Assembly (NCBI GenBank): GCA_012035135.1
Contig: JAAUPI010000032.1
Span: 1 to 34,085, forward strand
Direction: 5' to 3'
Length of the DNA stretch: 34,085 nt
DNA from: Microcoleus sp. CSU_2_2
Lineage (GTDB): Bacteria > Cyanobacteriota > Cyanobacteriia > Cyanobacteriales > Microcoleaceae
The position numbers and the translations under genes are program-made. Positions 1-8,648 of this stretch are shown piece after piece; positions within the stretch are counted from its first letter, which is position 1, and each line of letters opens with the position of its first letter. A model generated the notes under the pieces. It was not told where the DNA came from, ran no database searches, and worked only from the letters and a program-made list of their open reading frames with translations.

Positions 1-110
1 GGGAAGAGGGAAGAGGGAAGAAGGAAGAGGGAAGAGGGAAGAGGGAAGAGGGAAGAAGGAAGAGGGAAGAAGGAAGAGGGGGAGAGGGGAGAGAGGGAGA
101 GGGGGAGAGG
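1..110. repeat. Purine-rich tandem repeat (GGGAAGA-type)
   Basis: The window opens inside an array of near-perfect 7-base units (GGGAAGA, with AGGAAGA variants) that decays into GGGAGA units near base 110. It is a short tandemly repeated sequence of the kind common in filamentous cyanobacteria. The array may continue beyond the window edge. No open reading frame of interest runs through it. Confidence 0.85.
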
Positions 111-120
111 ATTTGCGGAA

Positions 121-266
121 TTGGTAGTTAACTAACAACTCATAACTAATGACTAATGACTAATAACTAATAACTAATGACTAATGACTAATAACTACTG
201 AACTAATGCCAACTGCCAACTGCCAACGGGCGGGCGGGCACTCTTGGCACCGCCCCTACCAACTGT
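121..266. repeat. Heptamer repeats (TAACTAA/TGACTAA and CCAACTG types)
   Basis: A run of 7-base units of the form TAACTAA or TGACTAA occupies roughly 130-200. It is followed by about three CCAACTG units and then a GC-rich stretch of GGGC repeats. It lies directly downstream of the minus-strand cysteine hydrolase gene, so any terminator of that gene must lie in or beside it. Confidence 0.75.
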
Positions 267-276
267 CAACTGACTA

Positions 277-1047
277 TTATTTAATTGTTTCTAAGATAGC
301 CTGAGAATCCGACACAAAACCAAAACATTGCTTAACATTATACAGAGTCGCTTGCCAACAATAATCTGGTGATGTCGTAGCAGTACAGTCTTTGACCAAA
401 ATGCAGTCGTAGCCGAGAAAATTAGCATCTTGTAGGGTAGCCATTACACACTGATCCGCATTTACTCCTCCAAAGAAAAGTGTAGTTCGCCCCAGGTTTC
501 GCAAAATACTATCTAAAGGAGTATCCCAAAAGCCACTCATCCGATATTTATCAACGCAAATATCCTCCGGTTTTTGTTCTAATTCATCGACAACAGCCGC
601 AGCCCAACTACCTGCCATTAATACAGAAGCACCGTTTTTTGGTAGCGGATCTCCCAAACCTACACCGTCGCCTGTGGGATTATACACGTGACGAGAAGCT
701 GCACTAATATTCATCAAATCGGGACGGTTTCCCCAGTTGATCCAAATAATCGGAATTGCGTGCGATCGCAATTTTGGTAGTAAATTTTTTAAAGGATTAA
801 TTGGAGTTCGAGCGGGCGTTACATCTACGCCAATATGTGCTAACCAACCGTCGGGATGACAGAAATCATTTTGCATATCTATCACCAACATTGCTGCTTT
901 TGCCAAATCCACACGCAGGATTTTTGTTTCTGTTTCTAAAGTAACAATTTGTGGGTCAAGTTGCGATCGAGTGATGTCGGCAATTTTGGCATCAACTTTC
1001 CAAGCATTCGGAGGTACACCTAAGGTACGGAGAGAATCAGGATTCAT
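277..1047 (-). CDS. Isochorismatase-like cysteine hydrolase
   Basis: A 256-residue protein of the isochorismatase/cysteine-hydrolase superfamily, cytosolic, expected to hydrolyse a C-N bond of a small amide, ureide or related compound. With the start at the ATG at 1047, the triad is visible: Asp57 in VIDMQNDF, Lys167 in VDKYRMSGFWDT and the nucleophile Cys200 in GGVNADQC. A TTG six codons upstream (1065) is the alternative start; the ATG gives the more usual N-terminus. The substrate cannot be read from sequence. On the other side of the intergenic region, in divergent orientation, lies a degraded amidohydrolase of the guanine-deaminase/TRZ-ATZ type, which suggests this enzyme once worked in a heterocycle or ureide degradation pathway (inference). 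The family call is strong; the pathway is weak. Confidence 0.85.
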   Translation of the reverse strand: MNPDSLRTLGVPPNAWKVDAKIADITRSQLDPQIVTLETETKILRVDLAKAAMLVIDMQNDFCHPDGWLAHIGVDVTPARTPINPLKNLLPKLRSHAIPIIWINWGNRPDLMNISAASRHVYNPTGDGVGLGDPLPKNGASVLMAGSWAAAVVDELEQKPEDICVDKYRMSGFWDTPLDSILRNLGRTTLFFGGVNADQCVMATLQDANFLGYDCILVKDCTATTSPDYCWQATLYNVKQCFGFVSDSQAILETIK

Positions 1048-1249
1048 ATTTATGGTTACTCCCAAATAATTTTAAGTTTAGAATCATTTTAATGTTATGC
1101 TCTTTTGGCGATCGGTATAATTAAATTGTCATAGCCTGATTTTTTACAAAATATAAGTATCTTAAGGAATTTTTTATAAGTTTAATGCCTGATTTAATCT
1201 AATACCTTTTTGTGGCGCGATTTTTAGCGCCGACCAATTATAAAATAGA

Positions 1250-1660
1250 AAGATTCGATCGACTGAAGCGACTTTAGAATTGATGAAAAGTGCGATCGAC
1301 CAATTTCACTGCCCGGAAGTAGGCATCAACATCCTATTAGCACCGACTGGAATTCAACTGTGTTCTGATGCTTTGTTTCAAGGGTGTATAGAATTGAGCG
1401 ATCGATTTAACCAGTTTATCATTACTGCCACGCACCGATCCGATCGGCTTGCTAATTTTGGGACGCCCGACTAATGCGGTACACAGTGTTTGGGTAAATG
1501 GTAAACAAATTGTTAGCGAAGGCAAGGTAAAAACCATTGATGTCGATGAGTTGAGGCAACAACTATTTGAACACAGCGAGTGGAATAGCAAACGCCAATC
1601 TCAAACCGTCAGCGAATTTGGTATTAATCGCTCAGCGACTGTACTTCATCAACCTGGAAT
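1250..1660 (+). pseudogene. Amidohydrolase remnant (guanine deaminase / TRZ-ATZ type), internally deleted
   Basis: Two pieces of one protein are readable in different frames. Piece one (about 1250-1410) reads through TLELMKSAIDQFHCPEVG and INILLAPTGIQLCSDALFQ, which resembles the central part of metal-dependent amidohydrolases. Piece two (about 1452-1640, another frame) reads LILGRPTNAVHSVWVNGKQ and ends with a typical C-terminal segment containing LRQQLFEHSEWNSK. The N-terminal metal-binding part is missing, the segment between the pieces is deleted and the frame is broken, so no functional enzyme is made. Small open frames at 1280-1474 and 1449-1727 are by-products of this wreck. The family is inferred from motif recall. 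Confidence 0.7.
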
Positions 1661-1850
1661 CTCCTGTCAATATTTAGTCATGGCGATCGAGTTACACAGC
1701 ATTGTTTTGCTCTATACTGTTTTATAAATATATGCGAGCTGGTGAATAACATCAGTCGAGTTGGAGATTGAATTGGAAGAGATAGAGAGTTTGACTGCAA
1801 ATATTGAGATGCAATTCAAAAAAATGACAATCAGGAGAGGTTATTAAATA

Positions 1851-3431
1851 ATGGTCAGTGATGTAGGTTCTTACGATGTCATCTGCTTCGGTGATGAAGT
1901 TCCCGGCGTTCTAGCTGTCATCTCCGCAGCCAGAGAATATCGTCGCCGAAAAAATCGGTATCCGCGAATTCTGTTAATGTCTAAAGGCAGCTTACAGGAA
2001 GGCATTGGTGGGCATTTAGTCAGAGGTAAGCTTTCTTATTTAGATAGATGCCAGATTAGCCCAGAACTTCAAAAATCTTTAGGTTTAGATGTCTTTGGTT
2101 CACCGGCTGCAATCTATAAAGAATTCCTCCAAAAATCCGGCGTGATTGGAATTGCACTTGACCCCCAAAAAGCCAGTGTAGCCCTTAAAGGAATGCTGCT
2201 TCAAGCTGATATAGATCTTCTCAGTAGAGTAGAAATTAAATCAGTCAGTAAACAAGGTCAAAAAATTGCCAGCATCACCACCTCTAAAGGCACTGTTTAC
2301 ACTGGAAAGCAGTTTATTGATGTCACTGTCAATGCGGAATTAGCGCAAGCTGCCGGTGTGAAAAAGTTGAAGGGATTTGAAACCTTTGGTCTCCCTTACT
2401 CCGAACTTCCAGTCACCCTGGTTTTTGAAACCGCAGGAATCAGTACCAGAAAACTCAAAGAACTCGATTATACCTATCTAAAACGCTTCACAAACCTTGT
2501 AGATTCAGAGGCTAAAAAATTTCTGCTGCACGCTGCTGGTATGGATGCTAAGCTAGCAGAAGAACTCCGCATGGAAATGCTTGATACCAAAGGCAATCTC
2601 AAAACTCTGTGGGCCGGCAATGATTACATTGATGTTCGATCGCCAGCTCTGTCTGTATCTTATCACTCTTTTAGAGGCACAAAACTATTGTTTCCTCAAA
2701 CCAGTGCCATCTTAGATGAGGGAAATATAGCCATACTTCCCGGTGAAAAACTTTCTTGGAATGCACTTTTATTTGCTGTCAACAGCAGTGAAGCAGAAAC
2801 CCTAGCTAAAAGTGGCGGAAAACCCACTGCTAGAATGCTACAAGAGATGTCATATGTGGTAACTTGGCTAAAGAGTTTGGGAGCTACTTCTGTGATTCCT
2901 GCTTCTGAACTTTATATCAGGCACGCAGGCAATATTACAGGAGTTGTAGAACCTTTGACTGGTGCCCAAATGTTGTTTGGTGGCGTACCAGCTAATGAGG
3001 CACTGGCAACATTTAGTTATCATTTTGATGTTCGGGGGGGCATTATAGGTATTGGTGAAAAAGCGAATAGCCAAGGGTGGTTTAAAAGTCTCAGCTTTAA
3101 ACAGCCAATCTTCAATATTGGCATTGGTCACGCATTAGTTAAAGACATTCCTAACTTGGCAGTGGTGAGTCCTGGTTCGGGATTTGAAGGGTTTGCTTGT
3201 TCTGTCGGCAGAATTGTTGAATTCAATGTCGCAGTTGGTCAAGGTGTTGGTATCGCTGCCATTATTGCCATTCTCAATAACAAAAATTTAGCCGATGTAT
3301 CTAACCGAGAAGTGAGGCAAGTTCTCGCTACAACAGGTCAGCTACCTAAAATTTATGGCGTGGCCAACAATTCTGAAGGAACGCTACTGGCGCAATTCGA
3401 GGGTCTTGTTGATTCGAGTTATATTGCGTAA
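1851..3431 (+). CDS. FAD-dependent oxidoreductase (FAD_oxidored-like)
   Basis: A 526-residue protein. The N-terminus reads YDVICFGDEVPGVLAVISAA, a divergent Rossmann dinucleotide-binding segment in which the first glycines of GxGxxG are partly replaced, followed by an IGGHLVRGKLSYLDR stretch. The C-terminal part contains PNLAVVSPGSGFEG, which looks like the second FAD-contacting region. This pattern fits FAD-dependent oxidoreductases of the FAD_oxidored type; the substrate is unknown. The start ATG follows a good Shine-Dalgarno (AGGAGAGG, 1833-1840). A secreted GHL10-type protein starts only 34 bases after the stop, so the two are probably co-transcribed. No signal peptide is visible. Confidence 0.75.
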   Translation: MVSDVGSYDVICFGDEVPGVLAVISAAREYRRRKNRYPRILLMSKGSLQEGIGGHLVRGKLSYLDRCQISPELQKSLGLDVFGSPAAIYKEFLQKSGVIGIALDPQKASVALKGMLLQADIDLLSRVEIKSVSKQGQKIASITTSKGTVYTGKQFIDVTVNAELAQAAGVKKLKGFETFGLPYSELPVTLVFETAGISTRKLKELDYTYLKRFTNLVDSEAKKFLLHAAGMDAKLAEELRMEMLDTKGNLKTLWAGNDYIDVRSPALSVSYHSFRGTKLLFPQTSAILDEGNIAILPGEKLSWNALLFAVNSSEAETLAKSGGKPTARMLQEMSYVVTWLKSLGATSVIPASELYIRHAGNITGVVEPLTGAQMLFGGVPANEALATFSYHFDVRGGIIGIGEKANSQGWFKSLSFKQPIFNIGIGHALVKDIPNLAVVSPGSGFEGFACSVGRIVEFNVAVGQGVGIAAIIAILNNKNLADVSNREVRQVLATTGQLPKIYGVANNSEGTLLAQFEGLVDSSYIA

Positions 3432-3465
3432 TTTATAGAGGTAAAATAGCAATCTCAAAACGATC

Positions 3466-4686
3466 ATGTTTGCGAACAAATTGATGATTAAACAGTACGG
3501 ATGGCGACGGATACTGGCTTTAATATTTGCTTTTACGATCGCACTTACCTCGTCCACCATTTTCTCCCCCAGTCTCTCGGCTCAAACTCCGCCAAAAACT
3601 CCAAGAACCACAGAATTGCGTGGCGTCTGGTTGACTAACATTGATAGCGATGTTATTTTCTCGCGCCAAAACGTAACTGATGCTGTAAATAGACTGGATG
3701 AACTTAACTTTAATACCATCTATCCCACAGTTTGGCAAGGCGGCTATACCCTGTATCCCAGCGCTGTAGCCAAACGAGTATTCGGAAAGTCGATCGACCC
3801 TTCGCCCGGATTGCAAAATCGAGATATACTCAAAGAAATCATCACAGAATCCCATCAAAAAGGTATCGCTGTCATTCCGTGGTTTGAGTTTGGTTTCATG
3901 GCTCCCGCAGACTCGGAATTAGCTAGACTTCATCCCAACTGGCTGGCCAGACGGCGCGATGGTTCAACTATTTGGAAAGAAGGCACGCACGACCGAGTTT
4001 GGCTCAATCCATTTCATGCCGAAGTACAGCAATTTATCCTAGATTTAATTGTAGAAATTGTCGATAATTACGATCTAGATGGCATCCAATTCGACGACCA
4101 TTTTGGCTTACCAGTTGAATTTGGCTACGAACCAACAACGGTTTCAATGTACCAAAAAGCAATTAAAAGCCGTCCCTCAAATGACGCGCACGAAACCTTC
4201 TGGATACGGTGGCGTGCTGACAGAATTAACGACTTTATGGACCGAATTTATCGGACAATCAAATCTCGCAAACCAAAATGTATTATCAGCTTATCTCCTA
4301 ACCCTCTTCACTTTGCATTACCCGCCCACTTGCAAGACTGGTTTAGTTGGGAAAGACGCAACTATATCGATGAAATTGTACTGCAAGTTTATCGCAGCGA
4401 TATCAAACGTTTTAATACCGAACTAGAACGAGAAGAAGTCAGGTTAGCGAAAGAGCATATTCCAACTGCGATCGGCATTTTGACTGGCTTAAAAAATAGT
4501 TCTGTTCCACTCAAGCAAATTCAAGAGCAAGTACAAGAAGTCCGAAAAAGAGATTTTGCAGGCGTCTCATTCTTCTTTTATGAAAGCCTATCAAATTGGG
4601 CGAAGGAAACCCCCGAACAGCGAAATTCAGCATTGCGGACTTTCTTTCCTACGAAAATACAACGCCCTATAGTCGATCGCCCTTGA
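3466..4686 (+). CDS. Secreted GHL10-type glycoside hydrolase-like protein (DUF187/YddW-like)
   Basis: A 406-residue protein with an N-terminal signal peptide (basic start, hydrophobic core about residues 16-30, cleavage probably near SLSAQT). The mature part starts ELRGVWLTNIDSDV and continues with LNFNTIYPTVWQGGYTLYP and DLDGIQFDDHFG, the hallmark segments of the GHL10 (UPF0748/YddW-like) TIM-barrel family, in which the acidic FDD pair is the likely catalytic region. Relatives are thought to act on cell-wall or surface glycans; the substrate here is not known. It follows the FAD oxidoreductase by 34 bases. Its last codons and stop lie in a 57-63 bp direct repeat (second copy 66 bases downstream). 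A second, diverged GHL10-like protein is encoded at 26624. Confidence 0.85.
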   Translation: MFANKLMIKQYGWRRILALIFAFTIALTSSTIFSPSLSAQTPPKTPRTTELRGVWLTNIDSDVIFSRQNVTDAVNRLDELNFNTIYPTVWQGGYTLYPSAVAKRVFGKSIDPSPGLQNRDILKEIITESHQKGIAVIPWFEFGFMAPADSELARLHPNWLARRRDGSTIWKEGTHDRVWLNPFHAEVQQFILDLIVEIVDNYDLDGIQFDDHFGLPVEFGYEPTTVSMYQKAIKSRPSNDAHETFWIRWRADRINDFMDRIYRTIKSRKPKCIISLSPNPLHFALPAHLQDWFSWERRNYIDEIVLQVYRSDIKRFNTELEREEVRLAKEHIPTAIGILTGLKNSSVPLKQIQEQVQEVRKRDFAGVSFFFYESLSNWAKETPEQRNSALRTFFPTKIQRPIVDRP

Positions 4687-4793
4687 GTATAAAACTATCA
4701 ACAATCATGCGATCGAACAAAACAACTCACTTGAAAAGTCGATCGCCCTTGAGTATAAATCAACAATCATGCGATCGAACAAACACTCGCTTG
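4671..4793. repeat. Direct duplication across the GHL10 gene 3' end
   Basis: Copy one (4671-4733) and copy two (4737-4793) both begin AGTCGATCGCCCTTGAGTAT and both contain ATCAACAATCATGCGATCGA. Copy two lacks six bases in the middle. Copy one contains the last codons and the TGA stop of the upstream gene; copy two is non-coding. A recent tandem duplication is the simplest reading. Confidence 0.85.
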
Positions 4794-4843
4794 GTGACAT
4801 GATTTAATTTTTTTTGATATGTAATAAAAGCCGATTTATTACC

Positions 4844-4861
4844 ACAAATTAAAAAATTTGT
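4844..4861. terminator. Weak AT-rich hairpin between convergent genes
   Basis: ACAAATT and AATTTGT arms (7 bp) around an AAAA loop lie between the convergent GHL10 and thrB genes, with a T-rich run nearby (4808-4816). It could act as a bidirectional terminator, but the stem is all but GC-free and the call is weak. Confidence 0.25.
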
Positions 4862-4874
4862 CAATCTAAATTAA

Positions 4875-5807
4875 CTAAGTCGAGATTTGCGATCCTTGAG
4901 TATCGAGTTCGATCGCCCTGACATCAGCCTTCACCCCACATTCGATCCAACTCACCGCCATTTCCCTGACAACCGCATCAGCATTAGTAGCATCTGTTAA
5001 AGCCAAAAGCGTCGGACCAGCGCCGCTAATCACCATTCCATAAGCCCCTGCATTCATTGCGGCTTTTTGCACCGCTTCATATCCGTGAATCAGAGATTGG
5101 CGATAAGGCTGGTGAATTTTGTCTTGGAGGGCGCAACGCAGCCAATCTCGATCGCCCGTTTCCAAAGCCCGCACCAGCAAACCCAGGTGTGCGGCATTGA
5201 AAATCGCGTCAGCCTTGCTGTAATCTGTTGGCAAAACTCGGCGCGCTTCGGCTGTAGAAAGTTCAAAATCGGGAATCGCTACCACCGGCACAATATCAGG
5301 ATGCCACGGAATATCGCAAATTTGCCAAGCACCGCCCGGTGCTTCGGTAGCAGCGAGGCGACAGCCTCCGAGTAAAGCGGGGACAACGTTGTCAGGATGT
5401 CCTTCAAGTTCGATCGCCAATTGCATCACTTCTACCTGACTCAAAGGTGAACCGGCTAATACATTTGCACCGACTAACCCGCCGACAATAGCCGTGGCGG
5501 AACTTCCCAAACCTCTAGCTAAAGGCACTTGCATATCTATATTTATGCCGATCGATGGTGGTGATTGATTCAGGCGATCGTATAACTTTACAAAGGCTTG
5601 ATAAGCCAGATTGCTGTCATCTGTCTTGACTTTAGCGGCTTCTTGGCCTGTAACTGTAATTGTTAGTTTCTCGGTTGCTGAGGGTTCGAGTCGGGAGAAT
5701 TGGAAGCGGTTGTAGAGGCTTAAAGCGGCGCCGATGCAATCGAATCCGGGGCCTAGGTTGGCGGTTGTGGCGGGTACGGTAACGGTGATGGTGGAGGTTG
5801 CGGGCAT
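4875..5807 (-). CDS. thrB: Homoserine kinase
   Basis: A 310-residue GHMP kinase of normal ThrB length. It phosphorylates L-homoserine with ATP to O-phosphohomoserine, the branch step to threonine in the cytosol. Motif 1 is PATTANLGPGFDCIG (residues 12-26). The ATP-binding phosphate loop is PLARGLGSSAT (95-105). The GHMP C-terminal motif appears near residue 260 as YGMVISGAGPTLLAL. The start ATG at 5807 gives MPATSTITVTVPA directly before motif 1, as usual for the family. The gene is followed on the same strand direction by no other thr gene; upstream on the same strand lies a TPR protein gene 81 bases away. Confidence 0.97.
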   Translation of the reverse strand: MPATSTITVTVPATTANLGPGFDCIGAALSLYNRFQFSRLEPSATEKLTITVTGQEAAKVKTDDSNLAYQAFVKLYDRLNQSPPSIGINIDMQVPLARGLGSSATAIVGGLVGANVLAGSPLSQVEVMQLAIELEGHPDNVVPALLGGCRLAATEAPGGAWQICDIPWHPDIVPVVAIPDFELSTAEARRVLPTDYSKADAIFNAAHLGLLVRALETGDRDWLRCALQDKIHQPYRQSLIHGYEAVQKAAMNAGAYGMVISGAGPTLLALTDATNADAVVREMAVSWIECGVKADVRAIELDTQGSQIST

Positions 5808-5837
5808 TTTTTGGATAGTGGATTGGGAATTTTTAAC

Positions 5838-5876
5838 CGCAGATGAAAGCGGATGAACGCAGATGAACGCAGATAG
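5838..5876. repeat. Short GATGAACGCA-type repeat
   Basis: The sequence AACCGCAGATGAAAGCGGAT is followed by two copies of GAACGCAGAT in the 81-base gap between the TPR protein gene and thrB. It is a dispersed intergenic repeat; no function is visible. Confidence 0.6.
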
Positions 5877-5888
5877 AAAAACACTATA

Positions 5889-6380
5889 CTATGTTTTTGG
5901 CAGCAGTTGATGTTCCAGTATTTGCAGATGTTTGATGGCATCTTGGTAATCTTTTTCATTGCCGTCTTTTTGATAGAGTTCGGCGGCTTTTTGATAGTCG
6001 GCGATCGCACCCGCTTTGTCTTCTAAAAACTCGCGGACTCTGGCGCGGTTGTAGTAGGCGTCACCGTAGTTGGGGTTAATTTCAATTGCGCGATCGAAAT
6101 CGGCTTTGGCTGTTGGATAATCTTTGAGATTGCGGCCGTGGATAATGCCGCGTTTGTTATAAGCTTTGGCGTAGTTGGGGTTGAGGCGGATGGCTGCGGT
6201 GTAATCGGCGATCGCCCCTTGAAAATCTCCTGTTTCTGATTTGGCTAAACCGCTATTAAATAAGTCTTCAGCAGCCGAATTTTGAACTATCAATACTTGT
6301 GCGGATTGAGCTGGGGGAATTGAATTAACTCCACTCAAAAAAGTAATGATTGTTATACTGAGAATAGTTTGATTTTTCAT
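5889..6380 (-). CDS. Secreted or lumenal TPR protein
   Basis: A 163-residue protein with a probable signal peptide (MKNQTILSITIITFLSG, small residues PPAQSAQ before the cleavage region at about residue 27). The rest is three tetratricopeptide repeats: LFNSGLAKSETGDFQGAIAD (first), AYNKRGIIHGRNLKDYPTAK (second) and AYYNRARVREFLEDKAGAIA (third), each followed by the usual Pro at the end of helix B (NPNY twice). TPRs bind partner proteins; the partner is unknown. The HIP1 octamer occurs twice in the coding region. The gene reads toward thrB, 81 bases away. Confidence 0.88.
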   Translation of the reverse strand: MKNQTILSITIITFLSGVNSIPPAQSAQVLIVQNSAAEDLFNSGLAKSETGDFQGAIADYTAAIRLNPNYAKAYNKRGIIHGRNLKDYPTAKADFDRAIEINPNYGDAYYNRARVREFLEDKAGAIADYQKAAELYQKDGNEKDYQDAIKHLQILEHQLLPKT

Positions 6381-6506
6381 TTAATGGCGATAGTTCTGTA
6401 ACAATGTTGCATTATTTAAGGAAAAATTTGAGATAAAGAGCAACTAAAACCGGGTAATAAAGGTGAGGTTAATTCATCATTATAGCAGCGACGAATTTCA
6501 ATTGCT

Positions 6507-6577
6507 GGTTTGTAGTGAGGACTTCAGTCCTTCGCTTATCTTTGAGTCGATCGGGACTACAGTCCTTACTACAAACC
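6507..6577. repeat. Long inverted repeat (GGTTTGTAGT...ACTACAAACC)
   Basis: Left arm 6507-6530 and right arm 6553-6577 are nearly perfect inverted copies of about 24 bases (three mismatches) built on GGTTTGTAGTGAGGACTTCA. The loop is about 22 bases. It lies 6 bases after the VWA gene stop, so it can act as its terminator, but the sequence is of a dispersed-palindrome type that I recognise from related genomes. Confidence 0.8.
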
Positions 6578-6583
6578 ATGAGA

Positions 6584-7819
6584 TTACTTCAAAACAGTTT
6601 TAGAAGCAATCCGAGTTTTCTTACGATCGGCTTCAGTCAATTCCTCACCAGATTGCAAGCGAGTAGCAGAAGTTTGTAGCACAGTTGCGGCACTTCGATC
6701 GCCCATTTGCAGAGCAGTTTTAGCAGCCGTTTGTAGCATCGTTGCCGCACCAGCCCGATCGCCCTGCTGCAATCTGGTTTCTGCTAATTGAGTTTGGCGG
6801 TATTTAGCCAAAGCTAAAATGTGCTGCTGCACCGCCTGATTCATAGCTGGTTGATACAATTTCATGACATTAGTTGAAATTGCCACTGGTTCGGAGAGCA
6901 AACCTTGACCGATTGACGGATCGTCGTAGCGAATTTGCAATTGCCCGATCGACTGTCTGCCTTCTGGCAACTGTCCAATATAAATATTAGCCAAAACTAC
7001 TCGCTCTACATCCTTCATTAAATCTCCCAAACGTACCATAAACCGATCGCCCTCTTGCTGCACCGGTAATTCGATCGTATCTGGAGCAACTTGAGCGATC
7101 GGTTTGAGTTCGGCTAACCGCACTTTTGGCATTAGGGAAAACAGCAAATAAGCATTAGTCAAACCTACTGATTGCACGCGGGTAAACAATTTGCTAAACT
7201 CGTCCACCGCATCTTCAGGACGCTGAATGTGAGCCAAAGCACCGCCGCCGGCATCAGCAATCTTTTCCAAAATATCCTGGTTCCAATTATCCCCAAATCC
7301 CAGAGAATTCAAAGTCATGTTGTACTCGGCTGCCAGCTTCGCCAACTTCAAACAGCGGCCGTCATCACCATGTTCGTTTTCGCCGTCAGTTAACAGAAAA
7401 GCTTGAGAGATTGCCTCTTTTTTCCCTTTGCCCAACTCTTCAATACCTAACTTAATACCCTCATCAATTGCTGTACCCCCAGCCGATCGCAATTTCTCGA
7501 TTTGCCTCTTAATGCTAGCGGGATCTTCTACAATTTGATTGGGGACAAGGACTTTGGCTTTGTGGTCAAAAGCGATCGCACAAAATCGATCCCCCGGCTT
7601 TAACCTGTCCAACAGCCGTCCGGCGGCCTGTTTGACCGTTTCCAAGGGGCGTCCGCCCATCGAACCGCTGTGGTCGAGAATCAGGCAGAGGTTTAAAGGT
7701 ACGCTGGAGTCGAGTTCCGAGGTGGTCGCGGACACCGAAATCGATAGCTGGCGCTGGCTTGAAGGCGCAGCAGCATCAAGGTTGGTGTCATTTAATGCAG
7801 GAAGCAAACTAACTTTCAT
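6584..7819 (-). CDS. VWA-domain protein
   Basis: A 411-residue protein. The N-terminal half is a von Willebrand factor A domain with a complete metal-ion-dependent adhesion site: DHSGS at residues 49-53, a conserved Thr in GGTAIDEG and an Asp in LLTDGENEHGDDG. The C-terminal half is a beta-rich part followed by a helical segment (about residue 320 onward, rich in Ala, Gln and Arg) that ends EADRKKTRIASKTVLK. No signal peptide or membrane segment is seen, so it is probably cytosolic. Such VWA proteins bind other proteins through Mg2+; the partner is unknown. It is divergent from clpR with only 67 bases between the start codons, so the two share a very compact promoter region. Confidence 0.88.
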   Translation of the reverse strand: MKVSLLPALNDTNLDAAAPSSQRQLSISVSATTSELDSSVPLNLCLILDHSGSMGGRPLETVKQAAGRLLDRLKPGDRFCAIAFDHKAKVLVPNQIVEDPASIKRQIEKLRSAGGTAIDEGIKLGIEELGKGKKEAISQAFLLTDGENEHGDDGRCLKLAKLAAEYNMTLNSLGFGDNWNQDILEKIADAGGGALAHIQRPEDAVDEFSKLFTRVQSVGLTNAYLLFSLMPKVRLAELKPIAQVAPDTIELPVQQEGDRFMVRLGDLMKDVERVVLANIYIGQLPEGRQSIGQLQIRYDDPSIGQGLLSEPVAISTNVMKLYQPAMNQAVQQHILALAKYRQTQLAETRLQQGDRAGAATMLQTAAKTALQMGDRSAATVLQTSATRLQSGEELTEADRKKTRIASKTVLK

Positions 7820-7886
7820 GCGGGATACCTAAAGATTGCGTTACTATTTCTTTAACAATAACTCCATCAGTTCAGGCGACATTTCG

Positions 7887-8576
7887 ATGAAAACACCCAT
7901 TAGAGCAATGCAATCGCAATACTACGGAGATGCCTCCTATCGCACGCCCCCTCCCGATTTACCATCCCTGTTGCTGAAGGAACGGATTATCTACTTGGGC
8001 TTGCCCTTGGTATCGTCCGACGATTTCAAACGCCAAATCGGGGTAGATGTCACTAAACTGATTATTGCTCAGTTGCTCTACTTACAATTCAACGATTCGG
8101 AAAAACCGATCTTTTTTTACATCAACTCGACAGGAACTTCCTGGTACACGGGCGACGCGATCGGGCAAGAAACCGAAGCCTTCGCGATCTGCGATACGAT
8201 GAACTACGTCAAACCTCCAGTTCATACCATCTGCCTCGGTCAAGCAATGGGAACTGCTGCAATGATTCTATCTGCTGGTGCTAAAGGCTCGCGGGCAAGT
8301 TTGCCTCATGCTACGATCGTCCTCAATCAACCACGGACTGGGATGGGTCGATCGCAAGCAACAGACATCCAGATTCGGGCCAAAGAAGTCCTGGCAAACA
8401 AAGCATCGGCAATGGGTATCCTGTCGAAGAATACGGGTCAGTCTGTTGAAAAAATTGCCAAAGATACCGATCGAATGTGCTATATGACCCCCCACCAAGC
8501 CAAAGAATACGGGCTGATCGATCGGGTTCTCGAAAGCACCAAGGATCTGCCCGTGCCATTGCCTGCGCTAGTTTAA
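7887..8576 (+). CDS. clpR: ClpR, catalytically inactive Clp protease subunit
   Basis: A 229-residue ClpP-fold protein. The N-terminus contains the ClpR signature YYGDASYRTPPPDLPSLLLK. All three residues of the ClpP triad are replaced: Ser by Gly122 (CLGQAMGTAAM), His by Asn147 (VLNQP) and Asp by Met197. In cyanobacteria ClpR forms a mixed ring with an active ClpP (ClpP3) in the essential Clp core. The ATG at 7887 is chosen because it begins the ClpR-like N-terminus; a TTG at 7836 opens the same frame but would add an unlikely leader. The gene heads a three-gene cluster with a second inactive paralogue (72 bases downstream) and an intact clpP. Confidence 0.93.
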   Translation: MKTPIRAMQSQYYGDASYRTPPPDLPSLLLKERIIYLGLPLVSSDDFKRQIGVDVTKLIIAQLLYLQFNDSEKPIFFYINSTGTSWYTGDAIGQETEAFAICDTMNYVKPPVHTICLGQAMGTAAMILSAGAKGSRASLPHATIVLNQPRTGMGRSQATDIQIRAKEVLANKASAMGILSKNTGQSVEKIAKDTDRMCYMTPHQAKEYGLIDRVLESTKDLPVPLPALV

Positions 8577-8648
8577 ACCCTTTCCTGCTAGTAAGGCGAG
8601 AGCTTTGCCAGTCCCATTATTTTTTTGCAAGCTTTTCTGGTGGTAGCT

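Noticed and set aside
1-266. CRISPR-like look of the repeats at the window start, and of the TAAAATC arrays
   Set aside because: Units are 7 bases in direct tandem without unique spacers of constant length; they are short tandem repeats, not CRISPR.
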